From Sperchopsis tessellata (lineage: Eukaryota > Arthropoda > Insecta > Coleoptera > Hydrophilidae), in NCBI GenBank assembly GCA_033557685.1, contig JAWQRN010000042.1, forward strand, positions 1 through 47,123: 47,123 nt of DNA, in the 5' to 3' direction. The notes under the pieces were generated by a model, which saw only the letters and a list, made by a program, of their open reading frames with translations, did no database searches and had not been told where the DNA came from. Shown here piece after piece: positions 10,760 to 20,511 of the stretch. The stretch's first letter is position 1; every line of letters begins with the position of its first letter. Made by a program: the position numbers and the translations under genes.

Positions 10760-13700
10760 ATATTTTAATTTACTAGATAGTTTCTCTGTGGTCTATAATG
10801 TTATACATATTTTCTCTTGTTTATTTGTTTTCTTTCTTATATGCAAAGTTAATATCAGGTAAAATTCATTGTTAATGATCTTGTATACTAGTGATGTGAT
10901 TCTTGACAAATTTTCATCTCATTGATTTGTTATAGTATACTTATGTTTATATCCCCAATGATAGGAGCTTGTATCATGTTTCAGTTTTTATGTTAGTTTA
11001 CAATCTTCTAGCAAGAATATAATTCTAATAAATCTCAACAACAGCTGATAATTGCATCAAAATCATTTTTAGCAGATTACTTAAAAATATTAGCTTTCTG
11101 GTCAATAGATCTGCTGCTCTTCAAAAGATGAAAAATGGTTTAAATATAGTTTTTTAAGTGTTTTTATGTTTAATAATGTTCTTACACAAAAACCAAAAAT
11201 CGCAAAAATTTGTATGTATTATTATTTCTGGACTAACCATCTGTTAAAAATTACCAGTATGTATGAATGTTGTTTCTGTGTGGAAACTGTGTAGAGGCTC
11301 TGATAAGTGCCGACATTTCGTCCACTGTTGCAAGGTACATTTTCATACAGATAATAACCGTGGAAGTCTATTACATTTATTTCCAGTATGTAATTAAATT
11401 TTAGTAAATTACACAAATATTACTCTCCAGGCACAGTATTTCGGACTCATTGGTATTGGTACTCCACTCCAAAAGTTTACTGTAGTATTTGATACTGGTT
11501 CATCCAATTTATGGGTTCCCTCCAAAAAGTGCACTGGGATCAATCCTGCTTGCTGTAAGTATTTAATAACATAAAAAAATCATAAACATTTTTTCTGTTA
11601 AAGCTGTGCAAGGTCTCGCTATGATGAAAGTCATCATTATTCATGTTTGAAATGTATTAATAATTATTATTAAACTCACAATCTGTTAGTATATACCACT
11701 TTTACACAGTTTACAAAATACACATGTATTCGTATGTGGGGTACAGCTAATTACTAACAAGAGCAGTGCTCATGTCTTAATATCAGAAACATGTGTCAAC
11801 TGCAATTCGGCATGTTTCCCCCTTAATTTTTCATTTCGTAGTTCATTTCTGTATTTAATATATTGTCTTGGCCGGTTCGCTCGATATTTGATTTATCAAA
11901 TATTAAAATAACACATCACAATTAACTATTCGTTACTGAATAATCACATATAAAATTTCTAACGGAACTAACTCAAATAGTAAACAACTTTCTTATTTAT
12001 ACTTATATATAATTCTAGAACTTTCCGGAAGCAACCAGTAAATTCTAATAAAATGATATTTCGAGGTAACAATAGATGCTTCCCAAAAATACCAGACTTC
12101 TAAAATCTAATTAAAATTTCAAGAAATGTTTATAACAACAGTGCGTAAGGCTTTTAACAACTGCTTACACAAAATCAACAGGTGGCTTTCTGTACAGACG
12201 AGGCTGGTGTATTAACTTGTACACAGTATGATATATTTATAGATGTGTCAAAAAGAAACAATTCCAAGAAAACAATTCATAGATTCTTGGTATACGTATT
12301 ATACGATTGCTGTATAAAATCAGAAATGACAATAAGACCTACCACCAATGATGGCAGGAGTCAAAATACATAGACAGATAAGCAATACAATGTTGGACAT
12401 AAAGTGTAAATAACAAAATACAGTAACACTTACTTCACAAACATTGTGCATATGTACAAATTAAAATACAATTACCAAATATAAGCAGCTGGCAGCATCT
12501 TCTTTTTATGACATTTTAGAACATTTAATATTTAATAATCTAATAACAGAACAGAGGTTTTATAATCTGTGCTGTGGCAAACATATCTTGTTTATATTTG
12601 TGCAAATTAAAGTGTAACATATGCCTATGAATGTTACATTACACAAATTTACATAAAATATTGAATAATGACACTTATTTTAAATTTAAAAAATAGTTCT
12701 CTGCAGTAGGAGTTCCATGCTACCTTAGCGACATCCATGACAGTAAATTTCTGCAGTATTAAAACACGTTGCAAATAGCTAGCGGCTGAAATACACGATA
12801 ATATGAAATGAAAGGGTTAATTATTAATTTTTGATGGATTTTGCATAGTATAAAAAAATGAATTAGCTTTACTCAATTATAAAATTATTTCGACCATTTA
12901 CAAAACTATTGTTCCATAAATAATTTATGAATGTGTAAATTGTCAAAATTCTATATTGGCGATGTTAAAGATTTTTGAACAACTATTATCTAAAGAAGTT
13001 ACTTAAAGAAAAAATAGAAGAATTACTAATTGAATATAATGCTGTTGAACTATCACCTAAAAATAATATGGTAATGGCTATTGAACTATCATCTAAAAAA
13101 GTTTCTTACAGAAGAAATAAAAGATTAGAAGGGGACACCATGATGTAGAATTAAATAGAATACTATATAGTCTTAGAAATTAGGAGATATATTACGTCTC
13201 AATTTTATAGTTATAAGATATAGCATAGAATTATCTATTGTACCTTCACAAATATCAAATGATTGATCTAATATGAAGTAAAACCAATATACCATTGAAA
13301 GTAATTACCTCTGAGGTGCATGGCAACACAAAAATTAGTCGATAGTTTGACAATACCGACGAATCATCTGTTTTGAAAACGGGGGTAACCTTTGCCACCT
13401 TCAGCTCATTAGAGAAAACATCTTCCGAGAAGCATTGATTTATTACCTCTGCTAGGGTGTATGCTATTTTAGATGGTACACTTTTTAGATCCTTAATACT
13501 ATAAATATCACATTATACACTTAGTAGGGACATGATAAGAGCGAATGAAATTAATGAAAATTACAATTTTTTAGCTAATTGGTAGTTTTTTCATCAATAA
13601 TTTATCTTATGCAATTTTTCCAACTATTGTTTGTTATTTTATTAAATTCACATTTAATTTGTTCAATAACTAAAGAGCTTGCTTTTGGACAATTCATTTT

Positions 13701-16700
13701 CCTTAGAAGGTGGCTCTTAACTTCCTCCGCATCATTTAAATTGGATTATATATACAATACTGGTATTATTGAATATATATATTGATGATGATGATGATGA
13801 GCCGCAAAACTGTGTAACTAAACTCCTTGACAATCTCATCCACTGCATACTGTTTTACAAAAATTATCTGCCTTATTATTTCTAATAGCTAATCTTTGTT
13901 TTTGAAGGATGAGAAATATTATTGTAAGGTCAAAGTTTTAAAATTACTTCTATTTTTATTGATACTTTCTTAATTTTCTTGTGTTAATGAAATGGTATTT
14001 ATCATAATTACGATACAGGAAGCAAAATTGGATATCAGCTTTACTGTACCTGTACCACTTTACAAATAATTACACACTCATATCCTGATGGTAATCTGTG
14101 GATCTGTTGGTAATATTCTTGGTTGAAAAAGCAAAGAATTTTGTATCCAACCTTGTTTTTACCTGCTGCTAAAATTATGCGCTTGCCTCTCAATGGTGAA
14201 ACATCTAAAATACACTGTCTGGAATCATCAGTCCAACTTTCTGAAGCATTATCATGGGTGTCATGCTACGTTTCGCCTAAAAGTTTGGCGATGTTGCTAA
14301 ATTCTAAATAAATATTTTTGTCGAAGTATTTGTAGTCTTGGTGTTTCCATAATACAGGGGTTTTCGACATATGACACCCCCAACTTATGATCATTACTTG
14401 TTATGATCGTTGGAACTAAGGGCCCACCATTTGTTCTTTTTCATCTATCTTATATGGCACAGCATCTCTAGCTGTGCCCTATCATTTGTTTCTATCTATT
14501 TAATGAGTTATTATAATAAGAATTAAAATTAATTTTCATTATTATTGCAATTATTTTACTGTTTTCAACTCCTATTTGACTTGTGACTGGGCCATCAGAA
14601 CGTAACCTCATCGTAAGTCGAGAGCCCCTGTATATTGTCACTTATCCACCATTTTATAGCTGAAGCCGCATAATTTTAAACATCTGTGAACACTAGTCCT
14701 TCCAAAACTTACTTCTATTCCATCATCTTTCAATGTTTGTACTAATAAAACCAGAGTAAGAAGTGCGTTCTGCTTATTTATTGGCAAAGTTTGAGTTTTA
14801 TAGTTTCACCCATATCATAGTTGATTACATTTTCCACATCTTTTGCTGATACCTCTTTTCAGCACCGCAAATTTCTACACTCATTATACCATATTATATT
14901 CGAAATTGATCTCATTGTTATTTTTAACTGGAAGCACTTCTATTCATGATTGTCTCAACATCGCTCTTAATAAGAATTAAGAATATCTTCAGGTTTATCG
15001 GGAGATAACCATGTATTGGCTTTTCTTCTTGTCAACGTGTTCTCCACCATTACAGGGAACATTATCAAATGTAAACATCGGCAAGAAGGAAAACCTGAAG
15101 ATTTATACCGTGGAAGTCTACTTAAAAATTAAGAATAGTGAATACTTCCCATAAAAGTTGCTCTGTATCAGGTAAATATTTTTTAACAAGATAGTCATTC
15201 TTTTCTATTTATTTTTTTATTTTAACTGTTACTAATGTAATCTCCACCTATTTGTAAATTTACACCTCTTCAAACAAAATGTTAATCAGCATGTTATATG
15301 TTTAATATTTATTCAAACTAACATGTATTTTTATCTATAAAAAATAAGTTATTTAAATTGTTTTACAGGCTACTAACAATAAATATTTTGTAACTTCTTT
15401 CTGTTAAGCTTCAAATAAATAGATATTTCTAAATAATAAGTAAACAACTATACTGCATTGTTTTTACGGGTTCACTAATATCAATTCAACAAATTTAAAG
15501 TGTATTTATATTTAAAATGCGTAGTTTTTATTACACAATAATAAATTGTACAACTGTATTTCTAGCAAGTGTATTTATCTTTCGAATACTTTACACTTAT
15601 CTATAACTTTTCCAGAACTGCTGGTAGCACCTTTGCTTTTCAACTCCCTGGCAGATTGCAACATTTAGTTAAAAAATGGTGAATAGGCATTAAAAAAATA
15701 TCTTGGAACATACTATAGCACTAAATACTGTTTTCCGAACAAATAATTAGCTAGACCCTTCATCACCATTTAAACTTAGCCTTCTATGGTACGACGGAGA
15801 CTAGTATAAAAGTACCAACATCCTTCTACTTCACACTTATTATATCTTTTTTCCAACTACCTAATATAATTTTTAAAAAAAAACGTTTCTGATATAATGA
15901 ATTCATTAGAAATTAGATATTCATATACCATTCTTGCAGTACTACATTTTCAACAATTTGTCACCACAGATCCCCCGGACTTTGGATCATGTTAAATCGA
16001 TTCTCTACCCCAATTCATAGATTAATGAAATAAATCTGCATCCGTGCTATTTGATGTACATTTGAGGATTAGTCACAACCCATATTTTTAAAAATATATT
16101 TCATACTTAACAAAATGAATATTGGTAACGAAATCAAAATATGTATAAGTAATTTTGATAAATAATGCAAATCCAATATCACATTTTAACTTTATTTTCT
16201 AGGGTTACATAACAAATATGATGCCACAAAGTCTAGCACATACGTAAAAGATGGCAGAGAATTTAAAATTCAATATGGGTCTGGAAGTTTATCAGGTTTT
16301 TTGTCCACTGACAGCATTGATATTAATGGTTTGACCGTGGAAGGCCAAACTTTCGCTGAAGCCACCGAAGAACCTGGTATTGCATTTGTTGCAGCACAAT
16401 TTGATGGTATCTTGGGCATGGGTTTTGATACAATTGCTGTAGAGAAAGTTCCTTCAGTATTTACTAACATGATTGAACAAAAATTAGTAGATGAACCAGT
16501 ATTCTCATTCTATTTAAACAGGTAAACTTAACACTATTTTTATTCACATTTATTGTCTCTTTTAGTTATGTGTTCATTTAATTAAGAAATAGATAGACTA
16601 CTAAAGTAATGTACAATAATTATAATGCATATTCTTATTTTACAAAGAAAAAATATTTAATATTGTTTCTTTTTAGGGCTCATAAAAATATACCCGTGGA

Positions 16701-17496
16701 ATTCATAGATTTTACAAATTACAGTACAGATTAATACCTATGATACTTGTCCAAAATATTAACTTATAAAACATATTTTCCAGAAATCCAAATGCAGAAG
16801 AAGGTGGTATGCTATTTCTTGGAGGATCTAACCCTGACTATTACAACGGAGAATTTACTTATTTTGATGTTAGCAGACAAGGTTATTGGGAATTTAAAAT
16901 GGACTCTATTAATATTGATGGCAAAATACTCTGTTCTGAAGGATGTCAAGCTATTGCTGACAGTGGTACCAGCCTTATTGCTGGACCCGTCGCTGAAGTA
17001 AAAGCGCTTAACCTTGCTATTGGTGGTACAGAGATTATTAATGGAGAATTTATGATAGATTGTAATTCAATCCCAACATTACCATCAATTAACTTTATTC
17101 TTGGTGGAAAAGACTTTACCTTAGAAGGCAAAGACTATGTTTTAGTAGTAAGTATAAGATTTTATGCAAAAGTCTTTCAGAACAGCAGAAGCCATATTTG
17201 AATTATATATAAAATTATCAAACATTTTCAGTAACTAAATTTTCTATGGTTTTTGGACCCTTTTTATTCTGTTTGTCACTAGAAAAACTTGTGTGCTTGT
17301 AGATTAATATATATTGTGCTTTTAGGTTGAACAACTAGGACAAAAAATTTGCTTGTCTGGATTCATGGGAATCGATATTCCTCCACCAGCTGGACCATTG
17401 TGGATTCTGGGAGATGTGTTCATGGGAAAATACTACACTGAATTTGATTTTGGAAATAATCGTGTTGGTTTTGCAGAAGCAAAAGATAGAAATTAA
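6383..17496 (+). CDS. Cathepsin D-like aspartic protease, complete six-exon gene
   Basis: Peptidase family A1 (pepsin/cathepsin D). The six exons join in frame to 389 residues, the usual cathepsin D length: 6383-6447, 8169-8295, 11431-11554, 16203-16521, 16784-17147, 17326-17496. Residues 1-20 are a hydrophobic signal peptide, followed by a basic propeptide. Catalytic Asp85 lies in VFDTGSSNLWVPS and Asp271 in IADSGTSLIAGP. The flap region YGSGSLSG and the C-terminal GPLWILGDVFMGKYY block are present, as are the usual disulfide Cys pairs. The enzyme should cleave proteins at acid pH in lysosome or gut lumen. Oddities: no N-X-S/T sequon anywhere. The two positions that carry sequons in many insect cathepsin Ds read KDGREF and EGQTF here. 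The second active-site motif is DSG, not DTG. A digestive paralogue is possible. Confidence 0.95.
6448..8168 (+). other. Protease intron 1 with an (AT)n microsatellite
   Basis: Intron of 1.7 kb. An (AT)n microsatellite lies at 7975-8008, flanked by direct repeats ataagtt(a/t)tatggata. No transposon coding remnant or gene is visible. Confidence 0.6.
8169..8295 (+). CDS. Protease exon 2: propeptide
   Basis: Acceptor tttttcag at 8168 and donor GTAAGT at 8296. Encodes the basic propeptide starting RIPLQR, which in this family occupies the active-site cleft of the zymogen, and the linker HGVPLTNFLD before the mature enzyme. Confidence 0.9.
8980..10700 (-). mobile_element. Degenerate LINE (jockey/CR1-like reverse transcriptase), in protease intron 2
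   Basis: On the minus strand, interrupted frames give reverse transcriptase landmarks in order. These are a linker near 10600 (NLYKKLK), DTV..VKLLDALKK near 9880, GLPLGSILSQTLF..YVNEI near 9745-9790, the catalytic FADDATL near 9690, and a thumb/C-terminal part near 9200-9450 (WGYTNKKLINILGK, then RRHPTRK). Many stops and frameshifts make it dead. No endonuclease is seen, so the copy is 5'-truncated. It lies antisense within intron 2 (8296-11430). An (AT)n tract at 10729-10757 sits near its truncated end. Confidence 0.85.
11259..11370 (+). mobile_element. Short interspersed element, CCGTGGAAGTCTA-tail family
   Basis: About 112 bp just upstream of exon 3. It contains the family core gccgacatttcgtccactgttgcaagg (near 11308-11335) and ends in ataaccgtggaagtctat. 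Short terminal complementarity (gtatgaatg / tttcatac) is present. The left block differs from the longer foldback members, so this is a distinct subfamily. Confidence 0.65.
11431..11554 (+). CDS. Protease exon 3: first catalytic Asp
   Basis: Acceptor tactctccag at 11430, donor GTAAGT at 11555. Encodes AQYFGLIGIGTPLQKF and the catalytic loop FDTGSSNLWVPS with Asp85, then a Cys-flanked loop KCTGINPAC. The last base T forms a Trp codon with exon 4. Confidence 0.95.
11690..12180 (-). mobile_element. Possible solo LTR related to the gypsy relic at 31310-33793
   Basis: Several blocks are shared in order with the LTRs at 31310-31743 and 33320-33793: cacaatta..ctatt..gtac(t/a)gaataatcac, then aaacaact..ttattta..ataattct. 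The match is patchy, with no internal coding part. The call is a diverged solo LTR in minus orientation within protease intron 3; it could also be chance similarity between AT-rich sequences. Confidence 0.35.
12181..13300. other. Intron 3 filler, no element recognised
   Basis: AT-rich intronic DNA. A short internal duplication near 13040-13110 ((g/a)ttgaactatca(c/t)ctaaaaa) is the only structure noticed. Confidence 0.4.
13305..13500 (-). mobile_element. LINE reverse transcriptase N-terminal fragment
   Basis: Uninterrupted minus-strand frame giving the first conserved RT blocks, with landmarks FSNELKVAKVTPVFK, then SNYR and VLP. This matches the 'KxAKVxPVYKKGD..NYRPIS' block of jockey-like retrotransposons. 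Only about 65 codons survive, and no FADD block is next to it. Confidence 0.75.
13783..13800 (+). repeat. (TGA)6 microsatellite
   Basis: Six perfect trinucleotide units in intron 3 of the protease gene. Confidence 0.9.
14355..14630. mobile_element. pogo/Tigger-like MITE, 276 bp, with TA target duplication
   Basis: Terminal inverted repeats CAGGGGTTTTCGAC (left) and CAGGGGCTCTCGAC (right, reverse complement) are each flanked by TA (14353-14354 and 14631-14632). TA duplication and a CAGGGG-type TIR are features of the Tc1/mariner superfamily, pogo group. The interior is non-coding, with a tandem-like tract (catctatcttatatgg / ctatctatttaatgag). Located in protease intron 3. Confidence 0.8.
14985..15120 (+). 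mobile_element. Short foldback-type element, CCGTGGAAGTCTA-tail family
   Basis: Begins atcttcaggttt and closes with aaacctgaagat, followed by the outside tail accgtggaagtcta (15107-15120). The left half matches the element at 43453 and the one cut by the right window edge (gggagataacc, then tccaccattacaggg). The right half is mostly deleted. Confidence 0.7.
15121..16202 (+). other. 3' part of protease intron 3, nothing recognised
   Basis: AT-rich. A less AT-rich patch near 15610-15670 (agaactgctggtagcacc, ctccctggcagattgc) may be an old repeat, but no ends or coding remnant could be defined. Confidence 0.4.
16203..16521 (+). CDS. Protease exon 4: flap and N-lobe
   Basis: Acceptor ttttctag at 16202, donor GTAAAC at 16522. 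Encodes the flap YGSGSLSGF, the substrate-pocket strand FVAAQFDGILGMGF and the SVFTNMIEQKL helix. The usual sequon positions are changed here (KDGREF, EGQTF). Confidence 0.95.
16784..17147 (+). CDS. Protease exon 5: second catalytic Asp
   Basis: Acceptor ttttccag at 16783, donor GTAAGT at 17148 (chosen because it joins LV to VEQL of exon 6). Encodes GGMLFLGGSNPDYY, the Cys pair CSEGC and the second active-site motif AIADSGTSLIAGP with Asp271. Confidence 0.95.
17326..17496 (+). CDS. Protease exon 6: C-terminal block and stop
   Basis: Acceptor gcttttag at 17325. Encodes the last Cys, the proline loop IPPPAGPLWILGD, the conserved FGNNRVGFAEA end and stop TAA 17494-17496. AATAAA polyadenylation signals follow within 20 bases (17511-17516). 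Confidence 0.95.
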   Translation, partial: VEQLGQKICLSGFMGIDIPPPAGPLWILGDVFMGKYYTEFDFGNNRVGFAEAKDRN

Positions 17497-17624
17497 TTTT
17501 CTTTACTGAAATAAATAAATGGGAATTCAGATTTAGTTTAGTGAATCAGTCCTCATGATCCTATAATTTCAAATGAATTGGTCACAAATGATTCATTCAT
17601 TGCTATACTTTTCAGGCATTGCTC

Positions 17625-17790
17625 CCATAATAGGTAGGTTGCTAATTGGTCAGACAGTTTGTACTCGGACTTCAATTCCAGAGGTCTAACATCTAACTGA
17701 TTTATTTGATACGAGCTTTATTGTCTCATCAATAACCAATCATGTCAATTATCACCAGTGACTACAGACCTACCTAGATATTACTGTGTA
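17625..17790 (+). mobile_element. Possible SINE fragment downstream of the protease gene
   Basis: An A-box-like ggttgctaattggtcagac (from about 17637) is followed by a B-box-like gacttcaattccag at 17668-17681. Both boxes are degenerate, so this is a tentative tRNA-derived repeat. Confidence 0.35.
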
Positions 17791-18144
17791 AGCAACTAAA
17801 ACGAAGACTCGTAGCATATTAAAAACTAAAAAATTAAACATAATTATCAAATTTGAAAGTTGACTGATTTTTTTTTTGTTGTCAAAGCTTTTACATTTTT
17901 ACTTTCATATGCTTTTTTATTATTACTATTAATATTGTTACAAGTTATGATACCAAACCTAAAAATTCTGACCGGTTTTGTAGTTTTCAACAAGAATTGT
18001 AATAATTCCAAGCATCACTGTGTTAAAAATAATGTTATAATTATTATTTAATTTTTTTTATTTGAATATCTAAATTATCAGTGATTTATAAACTGCAATA
18101 TCTGTTTCGTATATTCTCTCTCAATTTATGAGTTTACCACTTAC

Positions 18145-18446
18145 CTTTCAAACCTAATGATTTCCTTTACTTTACGTAGTTGACTGTACTGAGCATTATT
18201 ATTGTACCTTAAAAGTTTAAGTATTTCACAAGTCAGTTTCCAACCAAATTCACGATATGTAATGTACACACACTTTAATTTAGAAATTAACATGTACAAT
18301 TCAGTAACACAAGAACAACTACCAGATGCATTATTTTTTAATTTCCGTAATAGTACTGACACACTAATTGCATTGACAATCCAGCTATGGATCTTTTTGG
18401 ATCGAACTGTGCATGACATCGTTAGTACAATACCACTACACTGCAT
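18145..18446 (-). CDS. Weak exon candidate, unidentified
   Basis: An open frame of about 100 residues on the minus strand ends exactly at a consensus splice donor (GAAAG|GTAAGT, exon end 18145). The peptide has no recognised domain; it has several Cys, and basic residues near its end. No convincing acceptor or partner exon was found. The opposite-strand frame (18202-18561) is similarly long, so either or both may be chance. A second minus frame at 19270-19668 has no clear splice signals. Confidence 0.2.
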
Positions 18447-18550
18447 AATATTTTATCTAGAATATCTACCCATAGATTTTATAAAAATAATAAAAGGTAC
18501 AAGTTACTTGCTTATTTTATCTTTCACACAAAATTTAAGGAGTTTTGGCT

Positions 18551-18985
18551 ATATTGAGTGATAGGTTCCATGTGCACCCCAATAACTTTTTATTTGTATA
18601 GGTGTTCATTTGAAACTTAAAATAATAAATATACACATTAAACATCACTTTTTGGAATATTATTCCAAATTATGCATTTCCTATGAAACTAGAAATGTTT
18701 TCTAATTTTATTTTTATTTTTAGAGCAAATCGAACCTAAAACTAGAAATAAAATTAAAAACAACTTGTGATGCCAAAATTGCAAAAATAATAATCATATC
18801 TTTTACACAGTCACTAATAAAATCAAAAATTATTAGAATATATAGGTATTCTATTAAAAAAAAACAAAATTAAATTTTATTATGCCAAAATGATGTTTAA
18901 TATGTAGATTTACTAAGTTTCAAATTAATACATGTACAATTTAAAAAGTTATCAAAGCGTACATGGAACCTGTATCACTCGATAT
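18551..18985. mobile_element. MITE with long terminal inverted repeats (about 435-bp hairpin)
   Basis: The left arm reads gagtgataggttccatgtg then ataactttttatttgta. The right arm, reverse complemented, reads gagtgatacaggttccatgtacg then ataactttttaaattgta. Complementarity continues inward: a block with gatgtttaat and agtttcaaa occurs in both arms in inverted order. The arms span at least about 110 bp each. No coding capacity. Ends and length suggest a mariner-related non-autonomous element; the superfamily is not certain. Confidence 0.7.
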
Positions 18986-18989
18986 AGAT

Positions 18990-19710
18990 GTTTTGCCTCT
19001 TTTCTCATAATAGAATATTCCCAATATAGCAATGCTCACCCGGGGCATTTGTAGGTCATAATTGGTCTCATAATTGTCCAGCTATAATGCAAAGAAAATG
19101 AACCATATTGAAAAATGATATCCCATATCTACACCTAAATCTGGAGGCAAGAGCTAAAATCAACTTGAATAATAATAATAAAGGATTTTTCACAGGAAAT
19201 AATCAATTTACAGAGCCAAATTATTTGACAAAAATTTATTTTAAATACTTATCTCAACTTCTACGATTATTAAATGAATTTAAAATTTTGCTGAAATATT
19301 TTTTGAATAAATTTCCTGAAAAAGTTGGTAGGTCCAGGTATGACCTTATAAAAGTAATTTGATGTGTAGATTATTAAATGAAAACTTGAACTGTTATTAA
19401 AGCAAACCATTACAGTGAAGCATTTCATATTTGGTTTGGTGCCTGACATACATACAAGTTCAAGAACTTGTTCTTTTATATTTAGAGCATGTTCAGTAGG
19501 AAACTGTAAAATAGTTTCAACTACAACTACTGAATTAGAAAAAATCTCCGGCCACAATTTGGGTTTCGAAAAATGTGACATCGTTACCACACATTCACAA
19601 CCAAACACAAATAACAGTGACATTTTCACAAAATCTGGCAAATACAAACAAATTTGCCCCACATGCAAACATATTTATATAGTAAAAACAACAAGGTCAT
19701 TTTATCAAAG
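18990..19710. other. Intergenic spacer with two overlapping open frames of unknown status
   Basis: A 104-codon plus frame (19415-19729) and a 132-codon minus frame (19270-19668) overlap antiparallel. Neither shows a recognised domain, a start in clear context or a splice site, so neither is called as a gene. Confidence 0.4.
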
Positions 19711-20150
19711 ACCGTGGACCGAAGTTTAGACACAGGTTATGTTGACTGTAGGAAACTGGACGAACTCTGCCCGGCTGCAGTTCTTCTAGTAGACAAATTG
19801 TGGCAGCACTGATCTCTTTGATTAGTTCCACTTGCACTTTTCATTTACATACTTCGTCCGTTCGACGATTGAGCATGAAATGCATAAAAGTATTTCTGAG
19901 ACAATCGTTAATTCTTATTTCATATTATTTCATTGCCTTAGTTGCGTCTAAACATCGGTCCACGCACGTTATGTTGGTTGTCGGAAACTGGGTAAACTCT
20001 GCTCAGCCGCAAATCTTCTACGAGCCAAATTGTGGCAGCACTGATCTCTTGAATTAGTTTCACTTGCACTTTTCATTTGCATACTTCATTCGTTCAACGT
20101 TTGCATACATGTATTTCTGAAACAATCGTTAATTCTTATTTCATATTATA
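19711..20150. repeat. 232-bp tandem duplication bounded by an inverted repeat
   Basis: Copy 1 (19736-19967) and copy 2 (19968-20150, shorter) are direct repeats of a block starting gttatgttg and ending ttcttatttcatattat, with about 15% differences and a deletion in copy 2. Copy 1 is also bracketed by an inverted repeat: gaccgtggaccgaagtttag at 19710-19729 matches the complement of ctaaacatcggtccacgcac at 19948-19967. This may be a small TIR element that was duplicated. It lies immediately beyond the PHRF1 3' end. Confidence 0.75.
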
Positions 20151-20183
20151 TATATACATATAAATAAAAATAAAAATTCAGAG

Positions 20184-20382
20184 TTTATTACCATTTTATA
20201 TTTCACTACAAATATCATCATAAAACACAATTTTTACAGTAAACTGAACATTTATCACTACCTACATAAATAATAAATCTAACTTTATGTAACTTAGTCT
20301 TAGTCTATTTGTAAATAAAAAAAATTAATATATACAAATTTTCATTATATACTTCAATAAATATATGTTTAAAATTTTAATT
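20184..20382 (-). terminator. PHRF1: PHRF1 3' UTR with polyadenylation signal
   Basis: After the stop, a short AT-rich UTR runs to an AATAAA on the minus strand at 20189-20184, about 195 bases downstream. The tandem repeat at 19711-20150 follows immediately. Confidence 0.55.
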
Positions 20383-20511
20383 TCATACTTTCTGAGGATT
20401 TACAGAGCTACTCGAAGTCACCTTCTTACTGTGTCTTATTTTTTTAACATATGCTTCTATAAGATTCTGAATTTTCTTCGGATTGATTTCTCCTGATCTG
20501 TTGTGACATAT
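20383..20511 (-). CDS. PHRF1: PHRF1 last coding exon
   Basis: Acceptor tattgcag before 20511. Encodes ICHNRSGEINPKKIQNLIEAY, the conserved end of the C-terminal domain, then a Ser-rich tail and stop TGA at 20385-20383. Confidence 0.9.
   Translation of the reverse strand: MCHNRSGEINPKKIQNLIEAYVKKIRHSKKVTSSSSVNPQKV

Noticed and set aside
14985..15120. Hammerhead ribozyme in the CCGTGGAAGTCTA family
   Set aside because: Considered because some Penelope-like elements carry hammerheads, but the CTGATGA and GAAA core pair was not found in any copy.
16747..17001. Alternative plus frame over protease exon 5
   Set aside because: It lacks the protease motifs; the overlapping frame carries the catalytic DSG motif and joins exons 4 and 6 in phase.
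19415..19729. 104-codon plus-strand frame as a gene
   Set aside because: It overlaps a longer antisense frame, runs into the inverted-repeat/tandem-repeat structure, and shows no recognised domain or splice signal.
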